DNA from: Adiantum capillus-veneris
Taxonomy: Eukaryota; Streptophyta; Polypodiopsida; Polypodiales; Pteridaceae
Length of the DNA stretch: 64,000 nt
Reading direction: 5' to 3'
NCBI GenBank assembly: GCA_014529385.2
Contig: CM043958.1
Coordinates: 81,003,025-81,067,024, forward strand
Part shown: one piece after another, positions 37,101 to 49,100 of the stretch
Position numbering within the stretch: position 1 is the stretch's first letter
How the letters are laid out: every line of letters starts with the position of its first letter
Translations under genes and position numbers: made by a program
Notes under the pieces: generated by a model
Seen by the model: the letters and a program-made list of their open reading frames with translations, nothing else
The model's database searches: none
Told to the model about the DNA's origin: nothing

Positions 37101-40100
37101 AGGTTGCCCGCCACAAAACCGCTCACCATCTCGGTGAGAGGAAATACTAAAAAAACTATGAAAGAAAACCACTATGTACCGCATCTGTACGTCTTTCTTG
37201 AAGCAGGTGCTAGGCCCAACCATGACCTTACATGCTGCAAAAGTGGAGTTAAAAACATTGCACTGCTTGCAAACGTCTTAAGCCTTTGAATAGGCAGGAA
37301 CCCAGTATGATTGCGTAGTCCAAGAATCCCAATTGGCAAAACAGAATGAGGCTCCACAGCAAAGAGATATACTCGGTTGGATCCAGCGCATCTTTATCCT
37401 CCATAACCATAGTGAGAGGAAAATGACTTGGTCCATGCTTGCAGATGAAGTTGCTCGAAAATAGGGATGACCACAAGCTCAAGTAATACCGCAAATAAGG
37501 TCAAGCGCCATCGTGATGGCAGAACGAAAAGCATTTACAGCAACGGAATGGCAACCAGGTGAATGCTTGAAAGCAACATGGAAATAGCTAAAAGGCTCTT
37601 CATCTTGATCGTCTGCTATGAAACACCAAAAGACCTGCTTCAGAAACTCCAAAGCTAGCAGCCCTGGCTGAGCAGAGTGGAAAGGGTGGGTAGGGGCGAG
37701 GGGTGGGTAGGGGGGTTGAGGGCTAGATAGGGAGTGGGTAGGGGCGAGGCCTAGGTAGGGGGTGGGTAGGGGGACGAGGGGTGGGTAGGGGGGTGAGCCA
37801 TAGGTAGGGGGTGGATAGGGGATGGGTAGGGGGCGAGGGCTAGATAGGGGGTCTAGGGGTGGGTAGGGGCGAGGGGTGGGTAGATAGTGGGTCTAGGGGT
37901 GGGTAGGGGGTCTAGGGGTGAATAGGGGGCAAGGGGTAGATAGGGGGTCTAGGGGTGGGTAGGGGCGAGTGGTGGGTAGATAGGGGTCTAGGGGTGGGTA
38001 GGGACGAGGGGTCGGTAGGGGGACGAGGGGCGAGGGGGAAAAGGGTAGGGTCGAGGGGTGAGAGGGAAAAGGGTAGGGGTCGGGGCGAGGACTGGTGAGG
38101 GGGCGAGGGGAAGGGACAAGGGGCGAGGGGGAAAAGGGTAGGGACGAGGGGTGAGTAGGGGGGCAAGGCGTGGAGACTAGGGGCGAGGGGGAAAGGGGTA
38201 GGGAGGCAAGGGGGTGTGAGGGGGAGTGTAGGGTGTAGGGGATAGGGTAGATGGGGTAGATGGGGGCGAGAGGGTGTAGGGGTTAGATGGGGGCGAGAGG
38301 GTGTGAGGGGGTGGCCGGAATAATTCTTGTTCCATTGCAGATGAATTCCATGGTCCACTGTCTGAAGAGGAGATGCTACAGAGCGCGGCAGTTGATGGAG
38401 AGCATGAGGAGGTACCATGAGCAAGACAACTCCATGGTCCACTGTTTGAAAGAGGAGATGCTACAGAGCGCGGCAGTTGATGGAGAGCATGCGGAGGTAC
38501 CATGAGCAAGACAACTATCATGTGCAGGTAATTCATCCAGCAGGACAGGCTCTGTGAAGGGAGCTCGCTAGACAAAGAGGAGAGCTTTGTTCTGGTCGGA
38601 GAAGCAGACACAACTGAGGCTGATGTTTGCAGGGGGGTGAACTCTTGTAGAGGTGATTTCTTCCCGCTTCTATGATTCTTCGTAGGCTCACCAAATTCAA
38701 AGGCTTCCACCAAGGGCGCATCAGGAGTAGCTTCTGTGACCTTCGACCTTTGAGCTGGCTCGGGTGGCTCATTAAGTTTAGTTACTGTGGAAACATTGGA
38801 AGAGGGTGTACCTTTAGGCAAAGAGTGAATCGAAACTCCAAAACAGGGCATAGATTTGGTAGCATCCAACCACTCCAACAGATCCTCATTGACCCGTCAG
38901 GTGGAGTAGGTTGTTCCAATTCAAGGCTGGTTGCTAGGGACAAAGAACTATGTTGCACAACGGGATCCATGCCTCCTTCTAGGCGAATTGGTTGCATCGG
39001 GGAGCCAAGAGTATGTATCCACATGGCATCGTTTCCCCAATCATGAAGTGCTTTAGTGTGTCGCAGCCATGGTCTTCCGATGAGCAAGGGAAATCTGCCC
39101 TCCACCTATGGCAGACGAATCACAACAAAATCCAAACTAAAAAGTGAAATCTTGTGCGTGCAAAGGCACCTTTTCCACTATGCCCACAGGATATACTGTC
39201 CTCTGGTCGGCCAATGTTACTGTGAAGGGGGCAAGTTGAGTAGGTTGCAGGCCTAAAGCCATCATAGTGAACTCAAGCATCCACAATTACTCCTGAAAAT
39301 TGCTCCCCCAAGACGGACACTGTCAGGCGAAGGCTTCTATAATCAGTGAGGGGAGCAGCGGGATTTGATATCATATAGGACTCTGATGGTCGCACTGGGA
39401 GGTGCCCACCACTAGGACTTGCTCCGGGGTAAAGTGATTGAATAACAGCAAGGGTGTCGCTTCTAAAACTCGCATCTAGTTGCAACATGTCATAGAGGGA
39501 CACTTGTTGGAAGATGTTCTTCAAGACTGTCTCTGCTCTAAGCTTTTCTTGTTCTACTAGTGGTTTCTAGTACCTTGATCTTCTGTAGATCGGAAACTGC
39601 TTCCAAGAAAGCTTCATCAATATTGGAGAGCAAAGGTTTGGATTCTTTCATGGCACTGGGGGATGGCTTGTCAATAGCTGAAGGCAGGGTATCCACTAGT
39701 GTGAGAATGTGTGGGGGAGTTGAACTTGCTAGAATGCTAAGACCGAGAGAGGCTCTCTCGGCTCGAGTGAGGACACCCGATGGCTCCTCTACCAACTACA
39801 GCTTATTTTGAGGGGTAACCACGTGGGTAGAAGGGGGCGGCTGAGGAACGGTGCTAACTGCTATCAAATTGAGCTTGGGATAGGCAAACTCATTATGGCT
39901 TTGACTTGGGTTCGAAGCCGTGGATGCACAAATTTTAGGGCAATCCTTACTGTAGTGATCCTTCATTTCAAGGCAATGACGGCAGGGAGGGGACCCTTCA
40001 GGCAGAGGGCATTTGCTTTGGTAATGACCATATTCCCCGCATCTGTAGCACAAAATGGGCCGATTCAATGAGCGAGTCGAAGGGCGAGGTGGTCCTTGCT

Positions 40101-43100
40101 CCTAGTGTATGGAGTTGGAGGTGGAGGCATAGAAGTTTTGAGGTGATGAGGGAGCATGGGTATGATAAAAGCTCTGAGACGGAAAAGTACTTTGCATACC
40201 TTGCATAGGAGGGGCTGTCAACAAAGGTGGCATATGGTGTGGATGGCCACATGGAGAAACCATGTTGGATGCAGGTGCTGGCCCTTATTGAAGAGTAGGA
40301 CCAAGACTTTGCTGTATTTGTCGCAATCCCTTGAGGTAGTAGCAGTCCTTGTCCTCGTGTCCAGACTTTTCACAGAAGTGGCAGTAAACCCGAAGGGGGC
40401 ATTCCTGTGGAGGGTGCCCTGGAGAGCGGCATGAGCTACATCAAACCATAGCCTTAGTCTCCTGCTGAGGCTTGATCTCTTCTAGCTCGCGCTTGATCTG
40501 TTCCAATGCCTCGTGATGTGGAGGCTTCTCCTATCTAAGAGAGAAGGACCTCTCCTCTTGAAGAGCTCGCTGTAACTTTAGGGCTTCCAGTTCCCTGCGT
40601 AAAGAAGTTAAAGGATCAGAAGGACTTTCCAAAAACATTGAAGGGGTCTCTACCTGAGGAGAGTTTGTGAACAGCTTCCTAGCTCCCTCTATCCTAGTAG
40701 CAGCCGCGACAAACTCCTCCAGAGTGGCGTCGGGTCAGAGACTAGAAGTTTTGGGAAGAGCCTTCTCCACCCACTTCTTAACCATAAATTCACCGGGTTG
40801 CTGGGGAAGCTTGGCAACCAAAGACTTGGTTTTAGTCATGAGTTCTGCAAAAGTCTCCTCTTGTTGGAGCACCATGTTGGCTAACTCATCCAACACTTTT
40901 CCTGGTAGTCACCTGGCCTGAATGCTGCATAGAACTGTTGTTTTAAAGCTGCCCAAGTTGCAAAATGATTCTCTGCAAACTTACTGTACCATTTATTTGC
41001 TAAGCCATCTAAGGTAGATGGAAAGAGTACCAAATAAGCATCTTCCTGTTAAGACCACGACCTCTACAGAGAGATACAAACCTCCTTGCATGGTCGTCTG
41101 CATCTTCTGAGGAGTGTCCCTTGAGGGTAGGAAACTTGATGTTTACCTTGGCCAACACATTGGTCAACGCCTCCATGGCCTCTTGCTCAGGAGCCTGTTG
41201 CTCAATAGCTTGCTGTAACAAAATGGGGGAGAGCTTCACTGGGGAAGGTGACTTGGGAGATGTCAAACTTGATGGAGGAATGGATGAGGCTGTATGTGGA
41301 GGTATGGGTGATGAGGTTGGTGGACTTCTACCAAGTACCAAGGGTTGACGCCTTATGTTGTAGTACTTCAGAGGACTTAGTAGTGTGCTTTGACACTCAA
41401 ATGACCGCCTTGTATGTGTTATGCACCGACCACAAATCCAACCAAGCTTTGGGCAAGAAGACCTTTAACTGCTTTAACTGGATGAAGACAAGTCTAGACT
41501 CTACTAGACCAACAAGTGACTAGACCCCGGTTGGACCAGGGACGAGGAGAGACTAGACCAGGGACGAGGAAGGACTAGACCAGTGACGAGGAAGGCCTAG
41601 ACCAGGACGAGAGAGGACCAGACTAGTAGGTTACACAGTGCAAGGCAAAGTAAGCGAAACCAACTAGCTTCACGATTTGTATCTTATCAGAAAGTGAGAC
41701 TTCAGTTGAGGTCCCACCGTGATCGCCAAAATGAGAGCACCTGTAGCGCGGATAGTGTATCGTGCTCTCTACAGTGGGTGCTTCTCAGTGCAATGTGCGT
41801 GACAATCTCACTCAAAACAGACTGAAAACAAAGAACAATAGACAACAACTGAGCTCACAGAGACACAACAGCAGACCAGAACATATGACTCGACTATCTC
41901 AAAGAATTGATACAAACTCTGGCGTGGCAACACACACAGCTCCAGCCCAGGACTCACATGTACAATGGGGTGTCGAGGCTGAGATGTGCAGGGATGGTGA
42001 AGACGTGCTGTGTGTATAGACTCGCTCCTCCAAACAACGACCCTAGACCATATATCTAGAAGATGATCTCTATGACCCAACAGCTACTACTCATGTCCCA
42101 CCATAAAGAGCCACCAACGGCTCATAAATGTCAGCCATCTAAGTCTATCTCCAGAATGAGTGGTGCTGGTGACCTAGCCACGATGTCCACTAGAACCACC
42201 GTCGTACCCCTGCCACGTGTCGCTGCCTAGTCCAGAGAGTCCGTTCAGTGTGAACCAGACCAGACCAACTGTACTAATTGTGTATCCTGTGAAAGTGACA
42301 TTGTAGCCTGCTACAGATACACAACCCTAACTGGCTCTTACAGAAAGGGCTAACTATCTCAAAGAGGGGAGGTGTTTTGGTTGCGGGGAACAAGGGCACA
42401 TCTCCTCAAAGTGCCCCAAAAAGGCACAACAAGGACAGACTAAAGACAAGCCAGAGAGTTCTAGAGCAGCAGAGGAACATGGCAAAAAAGGCAAGATAAA
42501 AGCAGGATTCCTACCGGATTGCATAAGAACCAACCCAAGCGAGATAGAAGAAAGTACAGAACTTTCCCGAGCTTGGGGCAGAGTGAAAGATCAGGAAGCC
42601 CTTATCTTTTTTTGATGGAGGAGCCAAGGCCAACTTCATTTCACTTGAATTGGTGGCGCGGCTCGAGATTACTCCCGATAGGATGGGGCCACCAGCGGAG
42701 GCAGTTCTAGCGGCACCCGGACAGGACGTAGCCATAACGCCTATCATTGGCAAACTTCGTTTGCATTGTCACGGGTATGTAGGGCACGAGGACTTTTACA
42801 TCATGCCTTTGGAAGGGTGTGACGTCCTCCTAGGAATCCCTTGGTACCATAAGAACAACGATGTGGTCGACTATCGGGCCAAGAAAGCGACTTTGACAAA
42901 CGAGAAGGGCATAAAAATTGTACTAGATGTAAAATTGAAGGGCGAGTCCATCCCTATTGTATCGGCTTCGGCCAATTCAAAATTAATGAAATCCTGTCTT
43001 TTTGTTTACTCAATCTCTTTGAAAGCATTGAATGATGAACATCGAATGAACATGTCTGGACTAGACAAAGAACACCAAGATTTTATGTACACACATGCTG

Positions 43101-46100
43101 ATTGTTTCTTTGAAGGCCTGCCAAGCGAGCTACCCCCATCTCGTCATGAGGACCATACTATTGATCTGATTCCTGGAAGCACACCACCAAACCGGCCATC
43201 TTACCATGTTAGTCGAGTCCAGAATGAAGAAATTGTCACTTTGTGGTATCCTAATTTGAGATTTTATCATCATACAGGTCACAAATACTGTGTTTGAAGT
43301 ACGTGTACATGGTAATGAGTATTCTGCAATAGTTGGCATACAAGTCCCAAGTGAAAAATCCCTTGATCGATCTTCCAGGTAGGTAGATCTATCTAATCAG
43401 CTATAGAGTGATAGTTTATATGCTTGTAGGCTTTTATTGCAAAATTTCTATTTTTCTCTAGTTATTAAGGTATTTTTATCAATACTGCATATTTTTACGT
43501 ACCTCAATCCATACATGACTGTGTACCTTACGTACCGTATTTTACGTATGGCTCCACCTTGCACAGGAATGATAGTCGAGTGGACACCGTTGCCAGCCTA
43601 CCACTTACCACCACAATCCAAAGATGTGCAGTTGTCTTTCAGAGATATTTCCTAGCAGTTATGAATGTTACAATGTATCCATTGTATGTATGGTCAATCA
43701 GATATGAGTCTTTGGTCTAAAGTCTAGTCCTACACACGACACTCTTCCTGCCCTATTTGAGCCATAGTACCTTTGTACCTTGTGTGCACTCGATTTGGAG
43801 ATGTGGTGATGCCAACCAGTTTGTAGCTAATGATACAATGAAAGCAATCGAGCTTGCACTTGCACTGGACTTTGAGCCTAGTTTGTTGTCTACTTTGAGT
43901 ACATTTGTTGTTGTATACACTTCAGTTTGTTAATATGTTTTTCAATCGTCTCTTTGTGTGTCATGGAGTGAGATTTCTGTGTATGTTGCACTGAGGAGCA
44001 CCCAGAGTAGAGAGCACGACATAGTTTTCCTATTACACGATCCAAGACTCAGCTGAGCTCCACTACTCACAATGTAGCAACTACAAGGACCTGGCTGGCA
44101 GCACTCTCAGCTCGGACAAAGGACTGTCAAGGTACAATGAAGGTGTAGAGGCTTCATCCGTGCGTGGAGTGTGCATGTGTGATTGTGACTCAAGACTCAT
44201 CAGAACAGACTGGTAGACTCATATGTGATGACTAGCACAAAACATGAACCCATATTGTGGAGGAGAACCACCCACGTGGGAGGTGGCTACGATATTGTAA
44301 CTTACTCTGGCCTATGGCCAGCCGATGATTGAATGATCAAAGAATCATCAGTTGTAAAGTGCCCTCCAGGACCAATCCAAGACTACGACTAGCCCACCTG
44401 TAAAGCACCTGCCCAATTTTAGGACTATCCCACCTAGCTCACGAACTGGAACACTAACACTGTAGCTGGGCTACACTTCAAAAAGCTGCAGAACCATAGC
44501 CAGTCCCCAAGACTCCAAAGATTGGCCTGCTGCCATGGAACCCCAAGGCCACATGCAGACAGCTCCCAACTGAGAGAACCTACAAACAGAAGACCTGGGA
44601 AGCATTGCACAACAAATTTAGCCGACACCTTGCAAGCCAAACATAAGAAGAAATAATCCGGTTTGAAATCTTAACCCTCGACAAGTATCAAACAAGAAAA
44701 AGATGAATCTAGAACATAGGGATGCACTCAGTATAAAAAATTCTTCGGAGCACAAAGATCACTTTACCAATAAAAAGCTGCTTTAACTCATATAATTGAT
44801 TCCATTGGCCTGTAGCTTTCCAACGATCACAGAGTTTGTCTAAGAGTTTGTAGCTTGGGAAGAAAACCAATGCCCCATCAGGGGTTGCCTTAAAAAGCTC
44901 TTCCAAGGTTTTGCCAAGAGCATCCTTTAACGCATTGAAACTGATCAGACAGGTAACAACCATGATGCAGCACGCACCATAATTTGACAGCAAAAGATAA
45001 ATACTATGCTATCTAGTTCGAATATAGATCTTCACCTGAAAAGCATAGCCATCAGCGTGTTTATAGCTAGCATTAAGTGGAACATTTCCCAGACCTCTTG
45101 GTAGCACACCTGCCCAGACCTGAAGACCAATCACAAACCATTCATGCATACAAAATACCAAGCATAGGTAAAGATTTGAGACGGGAATAATTACCAACTT
45201 TTTGAGTCATGACAAAAGAAAAAAAGAATCCAAGGTAAAAAATTAAAACCTTTGAGGATAATTTCCAATGTTTTTTTGCCTTATGTGAAATAGGTTAAGG
45301 TTCAATCAATCCAGTAAAGGTCCACACTCTGGACTATGTCCAATGCTTGCAGATTGCAGCATTTCATCTCATAGAGTAGATTAATATCCCTTGCTTGAAA
45401 AAGCCAACCATTTGCAACGATTGCTAGTTTTAATAGTCATCGCTCTCTAAATGATACTCATAATCTTTTTTACACCATCCATGCAGTCTCACATGTCCCA
45501 TCGAAAATGTACTGCCTAGATATTTCTCATTTTCTAAGATATGGCAGCTAAGTCAATCGCATGGATTCCTCTTGTGGGCAACCAACTTCCCACAATCAAG
45601 ACATGATGTGCAATTGTTTTCATAGAAGTTTGGCGTCTGAATTAGAAAAGATGTCCTGAAAAGAAAACAAGTCCTCATTGCTGGTAGAAATATCAACAGT
45701 AACCTGCGTCTTCATGTCAATAACATGAGGAGCCTCCATGGAAACCTCAAATGTGACTCCTAGCTCTGAAGCAAAGGAGCCAATTGGCGATAATGTCCTG
45801 CACAAAATAACTCTTTCACTATACAAAGGCAGTTCATAACCTCAAAATCATGAGCTTGCAAAGAATTGAGCTCATACCCAGAGGTAAGGATGATACTTTG
45901 GGCCTTTGAGGCAATTTCTCCAAAGACTACAGCTGGGTTCAGGCACCAAAGGCTAAAAGAGCTAACCCATCCCGTCACTCCAAGCTCTACAAAAGGCCAC
46001 AGCATATGATATGCATTTAGCAAAAGTTTAAAGTGATTTCTAACAATCCGAGAAAGGTTGTTAAGAAAGACACCTGCATCTCTTTTGACATATTTCTGCA

Positions 46101-49100
46101 CAACAAGCCTATAATCATGCAAATGGACACCATTATCTTTCAGCATGAAGTTCAAGACCGAAAATAGGCCTGCTCGAAAAAAGTAGAGTTTGTAGGCCTC
46201 ATACTGTAATTGCAACCACCATTCAAGGGAAAATTACACAAAGTATACCTTCAAGAGTGCCAGCAGCAAAGCCACTTAGATGGCTCCCATCTGTCTCCGC
46301 TTCTGCTGCAGCTCCTACAGCCTGCAAGAAAAAAATAAGGAATAAGAAACAGTGCTCAATGCTATGCTTCAAAGTAAGCTCTCATTATCACATGACCTTC
46401 TTAGCACACTCTGATAGCATTCCAAAGCTTTGATATTGAATTCCTGCTCGTTCAAGCTCTTGAACAGCACCTTCCCCAGACCAACTACAGTCATAATGAA
46501 GATTCAGAAGTCTAAACCATCACTTAATTTAACTAACAGGTCCTCAGAAAGAAAAAGAAATAAACCATCAGGCTACCATGAGCTATAACGTTCAAAGTCT
46601 TGCTTCTCCAGGGTGGTGCTTTTTTGATACAACCAGCTTAGCATTTCCTGCCAAAATCTAAAGAGCTATCATCAAAGGAACCAATTAGTAGCTGAAGTGC
46701 ATAAAACGAAGGTGACTACTAGAAACCTGGACCATATCTAACAGAGGATGATAAAAGTCAGCTGCAGCACCCATTGCACCCAGCTGCTCCAGCTCCATGC
46801 GTAGACCTAAGAACCCATGGCATTCAGAGAAAATTAAGATATTTGTTGCATTTTCTGATAGAAAGCCAGCACAGATGGTGGCAAATTCAGAAATGAGTGA
46901 CATGCATCATAAAAGAATTTTATCAAAGGCCTACTGCAATTTTATTGAGAGTACTCAAAGAGCAACAAGTGCTCACTTTTACCACGTCAACAAGTACTTG
47001 AAGAACAACAGCAAAATCCAGGTGGATGCGAAAAATGACCTTCTAAGTTGCTGGTTTCCACATCAATACTTCCAGCTTCTCGGGCAACATCTTCAATATT
47101 GCTACAAATTCACAAGTAGGTGAACTGTAAAGCTAGAAAAAAATGTTAGGCATAGACAACTAGGAATTGTAACTCTCGTTATATTTGCAATTCCACAAGT
47201 AGGTGAACTGTAAAGCTAGACAAAAATGTTAAGGCATAGACAACTAGGAATTGTAACTCTCGTTATATTTGCAATTTTAGATTGTAGCAACAGAAGAGAT
47301 CAGCAGGAACTCAAGTCAAATATGCACAAACATTTCTTAATGAAGAAACGAGAGCTAGTTTCTCTTGATTTTGATGTTTGCTGGCAGTGCTGCCTACCAG
47401 GCACATGTATACACTGAAGTACGCTGGTCCAGCACATATCGAGTCTACAGTTGTTGGCAAACTTCAGTTTATGCTATTGTTATTCCAGTTCATATAGCCA
47501 TTTCACTATTCCTATTCCAAATCAATTGCCATTTCATTGTCATTGTTTCATGTCTGATACATCCGAGTGATGTTTCATGCATATCGCACTCAGTCACACC
47601 CACCAAAGATCACAGAGCACAAATCACGACACACTTCTTCTATAGATGCTCTCAATTTTGGCACGCCCAGTGAGACCTCAATAGAAATCTCACTCTGTCA
47701 AAGTCAACTAGGCACAGTATAACAACTCAGCTCCAACTGGTTGACTAGTTCCTACTTGCCGGATGAGCTCCAATGAGCTCCAATAGGTCGACTAGTTCCA
47801 GTGGTCGACAAGTCCACGCTTGTTGAGTCAGCTCCAACTGGTCGACTAGGTCCTACTTGTCAAGCCAGCTTCATCAGATTCACTAGTTCCAACCGGTAGG
47901 CCCAGCCCATTTGGACAACTAGTCCCAACTACGACACTCAGCCCGGTTCCTATTTGTCAGGTGGCTGCATCAAGCCGACAAGTTCCAACAGGTAGGCTCA
48001 GCCCATTGGGTCAACTAGTCCCAACTACAAGGCCCATACCATCTTGGTCGACTGTTAGAGCCAGCCCTGGGGTCAAGGTGGGTTGGTCTAAAGGTGCTCA
48101 TGTATGCCCCACACAAGGCAGTCTAGGAACACCGGTGTCAGTCCTGTGTCAGTCCCCTTTGGATTCCTTTGAAGTCCTATAGGAGAAGGCAACAACCCTT
48201 CCTACCAGTTCAAAGTCTTTCACCCCTTTACCACTACCTTCACCTCTACATCATCGCCTTAACCCCATAGTCACAGGGGACGCCCATTTTTAGGCTTCCC
48301 ATCCCCACTTGCCGTCCTGCCCTCTTTTTTACACTAAAAATCCATTTGAGCCCCGTTCCCCATCCCCAAACGTGTCCCTTGTGACTATGCTTAACCAAGT
48401 AACTTGGCCTCCCCTACCTAATGCTACATCACTTCTTTAAGACATACAACCCCCCCTCTCCCCCCTGGGCAGCAAAAGAAGAGTAATCGCCCTCGATTAC
48501 ACCTAAATAGTAAAAACAGACATAAAACCAATTAGATACCTCTAGTAACTATGGTATCCAGTTTGATCATATGTAAGGCCATAGTCTCACATGAGATTGT
48601 CATAGCAGAGTTGGGGGCCACACTGATTGTGATTGAGGCACTTACGAGATCGATATCCTATATGCATGGCTTATGGGATTTCAAATGCATGGCTTCACTA
48701 TGGAAAGACTACCACCTTTTGTGTACTCATTGGATTCACCATCGCTCGCACTGACACGGCAAGAGATTAGCAGGACTACCAGGCAGGATCTCACACAATT
48801 GGTCACGAGGAGGACATGGTTGTCGTCTGGAGAGGAGCTCGGGAAGAAAATGGCTTTCTGCAGAGACCATTTTCTCTCACACCAGGCTTCATTATACAAT
48901 CGAGTTACATGGATGGGCATCTTTCACATGGGGTTCGATGTACGATAGGTCCACTACATACATCCTCACATTAGCTGCAGATAGAGATAGGCAAATACAC
49001 ATCAGTCCCCCCACATCTATGCCACCTAAAGCCAAAGACAGAGGAGCATTACATATGTAGATGCACAATGTATTATGAGATCCTAAGCTGCTTCCACTGT

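Larger units (their letters stand above)
36528..42315 (-). mobile_element. Non-autonomous LTR retrotransposon with gag and protease only, copy 1
   Basis: 5788 bases, LTRs 36528-37101 and 41742-42315 (574 bases each), target duplication GATAT/GATAC (one mismatch). Order on the minus strand: 5' LTR, probable primer site (TGGCGATCACGG, about 41714-41729), a GACTAGACCAGG-type leader repeat, gag, protease, a tandem duplication, G-rich minisatellite, unrecognised cargo, 3' LTR. No reverse transcriptase, RNase H or integrase is present. This matches the TR-GAG type of plant element. Its frames are more broken than copy 2. Confidence 0.85.
29120..43297 (+). mobile_element. Old Ty3-type LTR retrotransposon, 3'-truncated and split by two later insertions
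   Basis: Pieces in order: LTR 29120-29657, primer site 29659-29670, gag 29723-30267, [Copia B], gag 35702-36527, [gag-protease element 1], zinc knuckle, protease and start of RT 42316-43297. Removing the two insertions and one copy of each target duplication restores collinear gag-pol order. RT ends after its first ~20 residues (HTIDLIPG...NRPSYHVSR), and integrase and the 3' LTR are missing. In-frame stops at 29939, 30068 and 36238 and frame changes make it non-functional. Confidence 0.8.

Noticed and set aside
37912-38878. Pro-rich proteins antisense to the G-rich arrays (also 53128-53650)
   Set aside because: They are minisatellite translations that change with unit number; only the acidic part upstream of the array belongs to the element's coding region.
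38520-41740. Search for RT or integrase motifs in gag-protease element 1
   Set aside because: No YxDD, DDE or RNase H signature was seen in any frame, and the same holds for 52114-56899.
47720-48060. CRISPR-like regular repeats (GTCGACTAGTTCCAAC)
   Set aside because: Spacing is irregular and units are degenerate in a eukaryotic genome; they match retroelement leader repeats.
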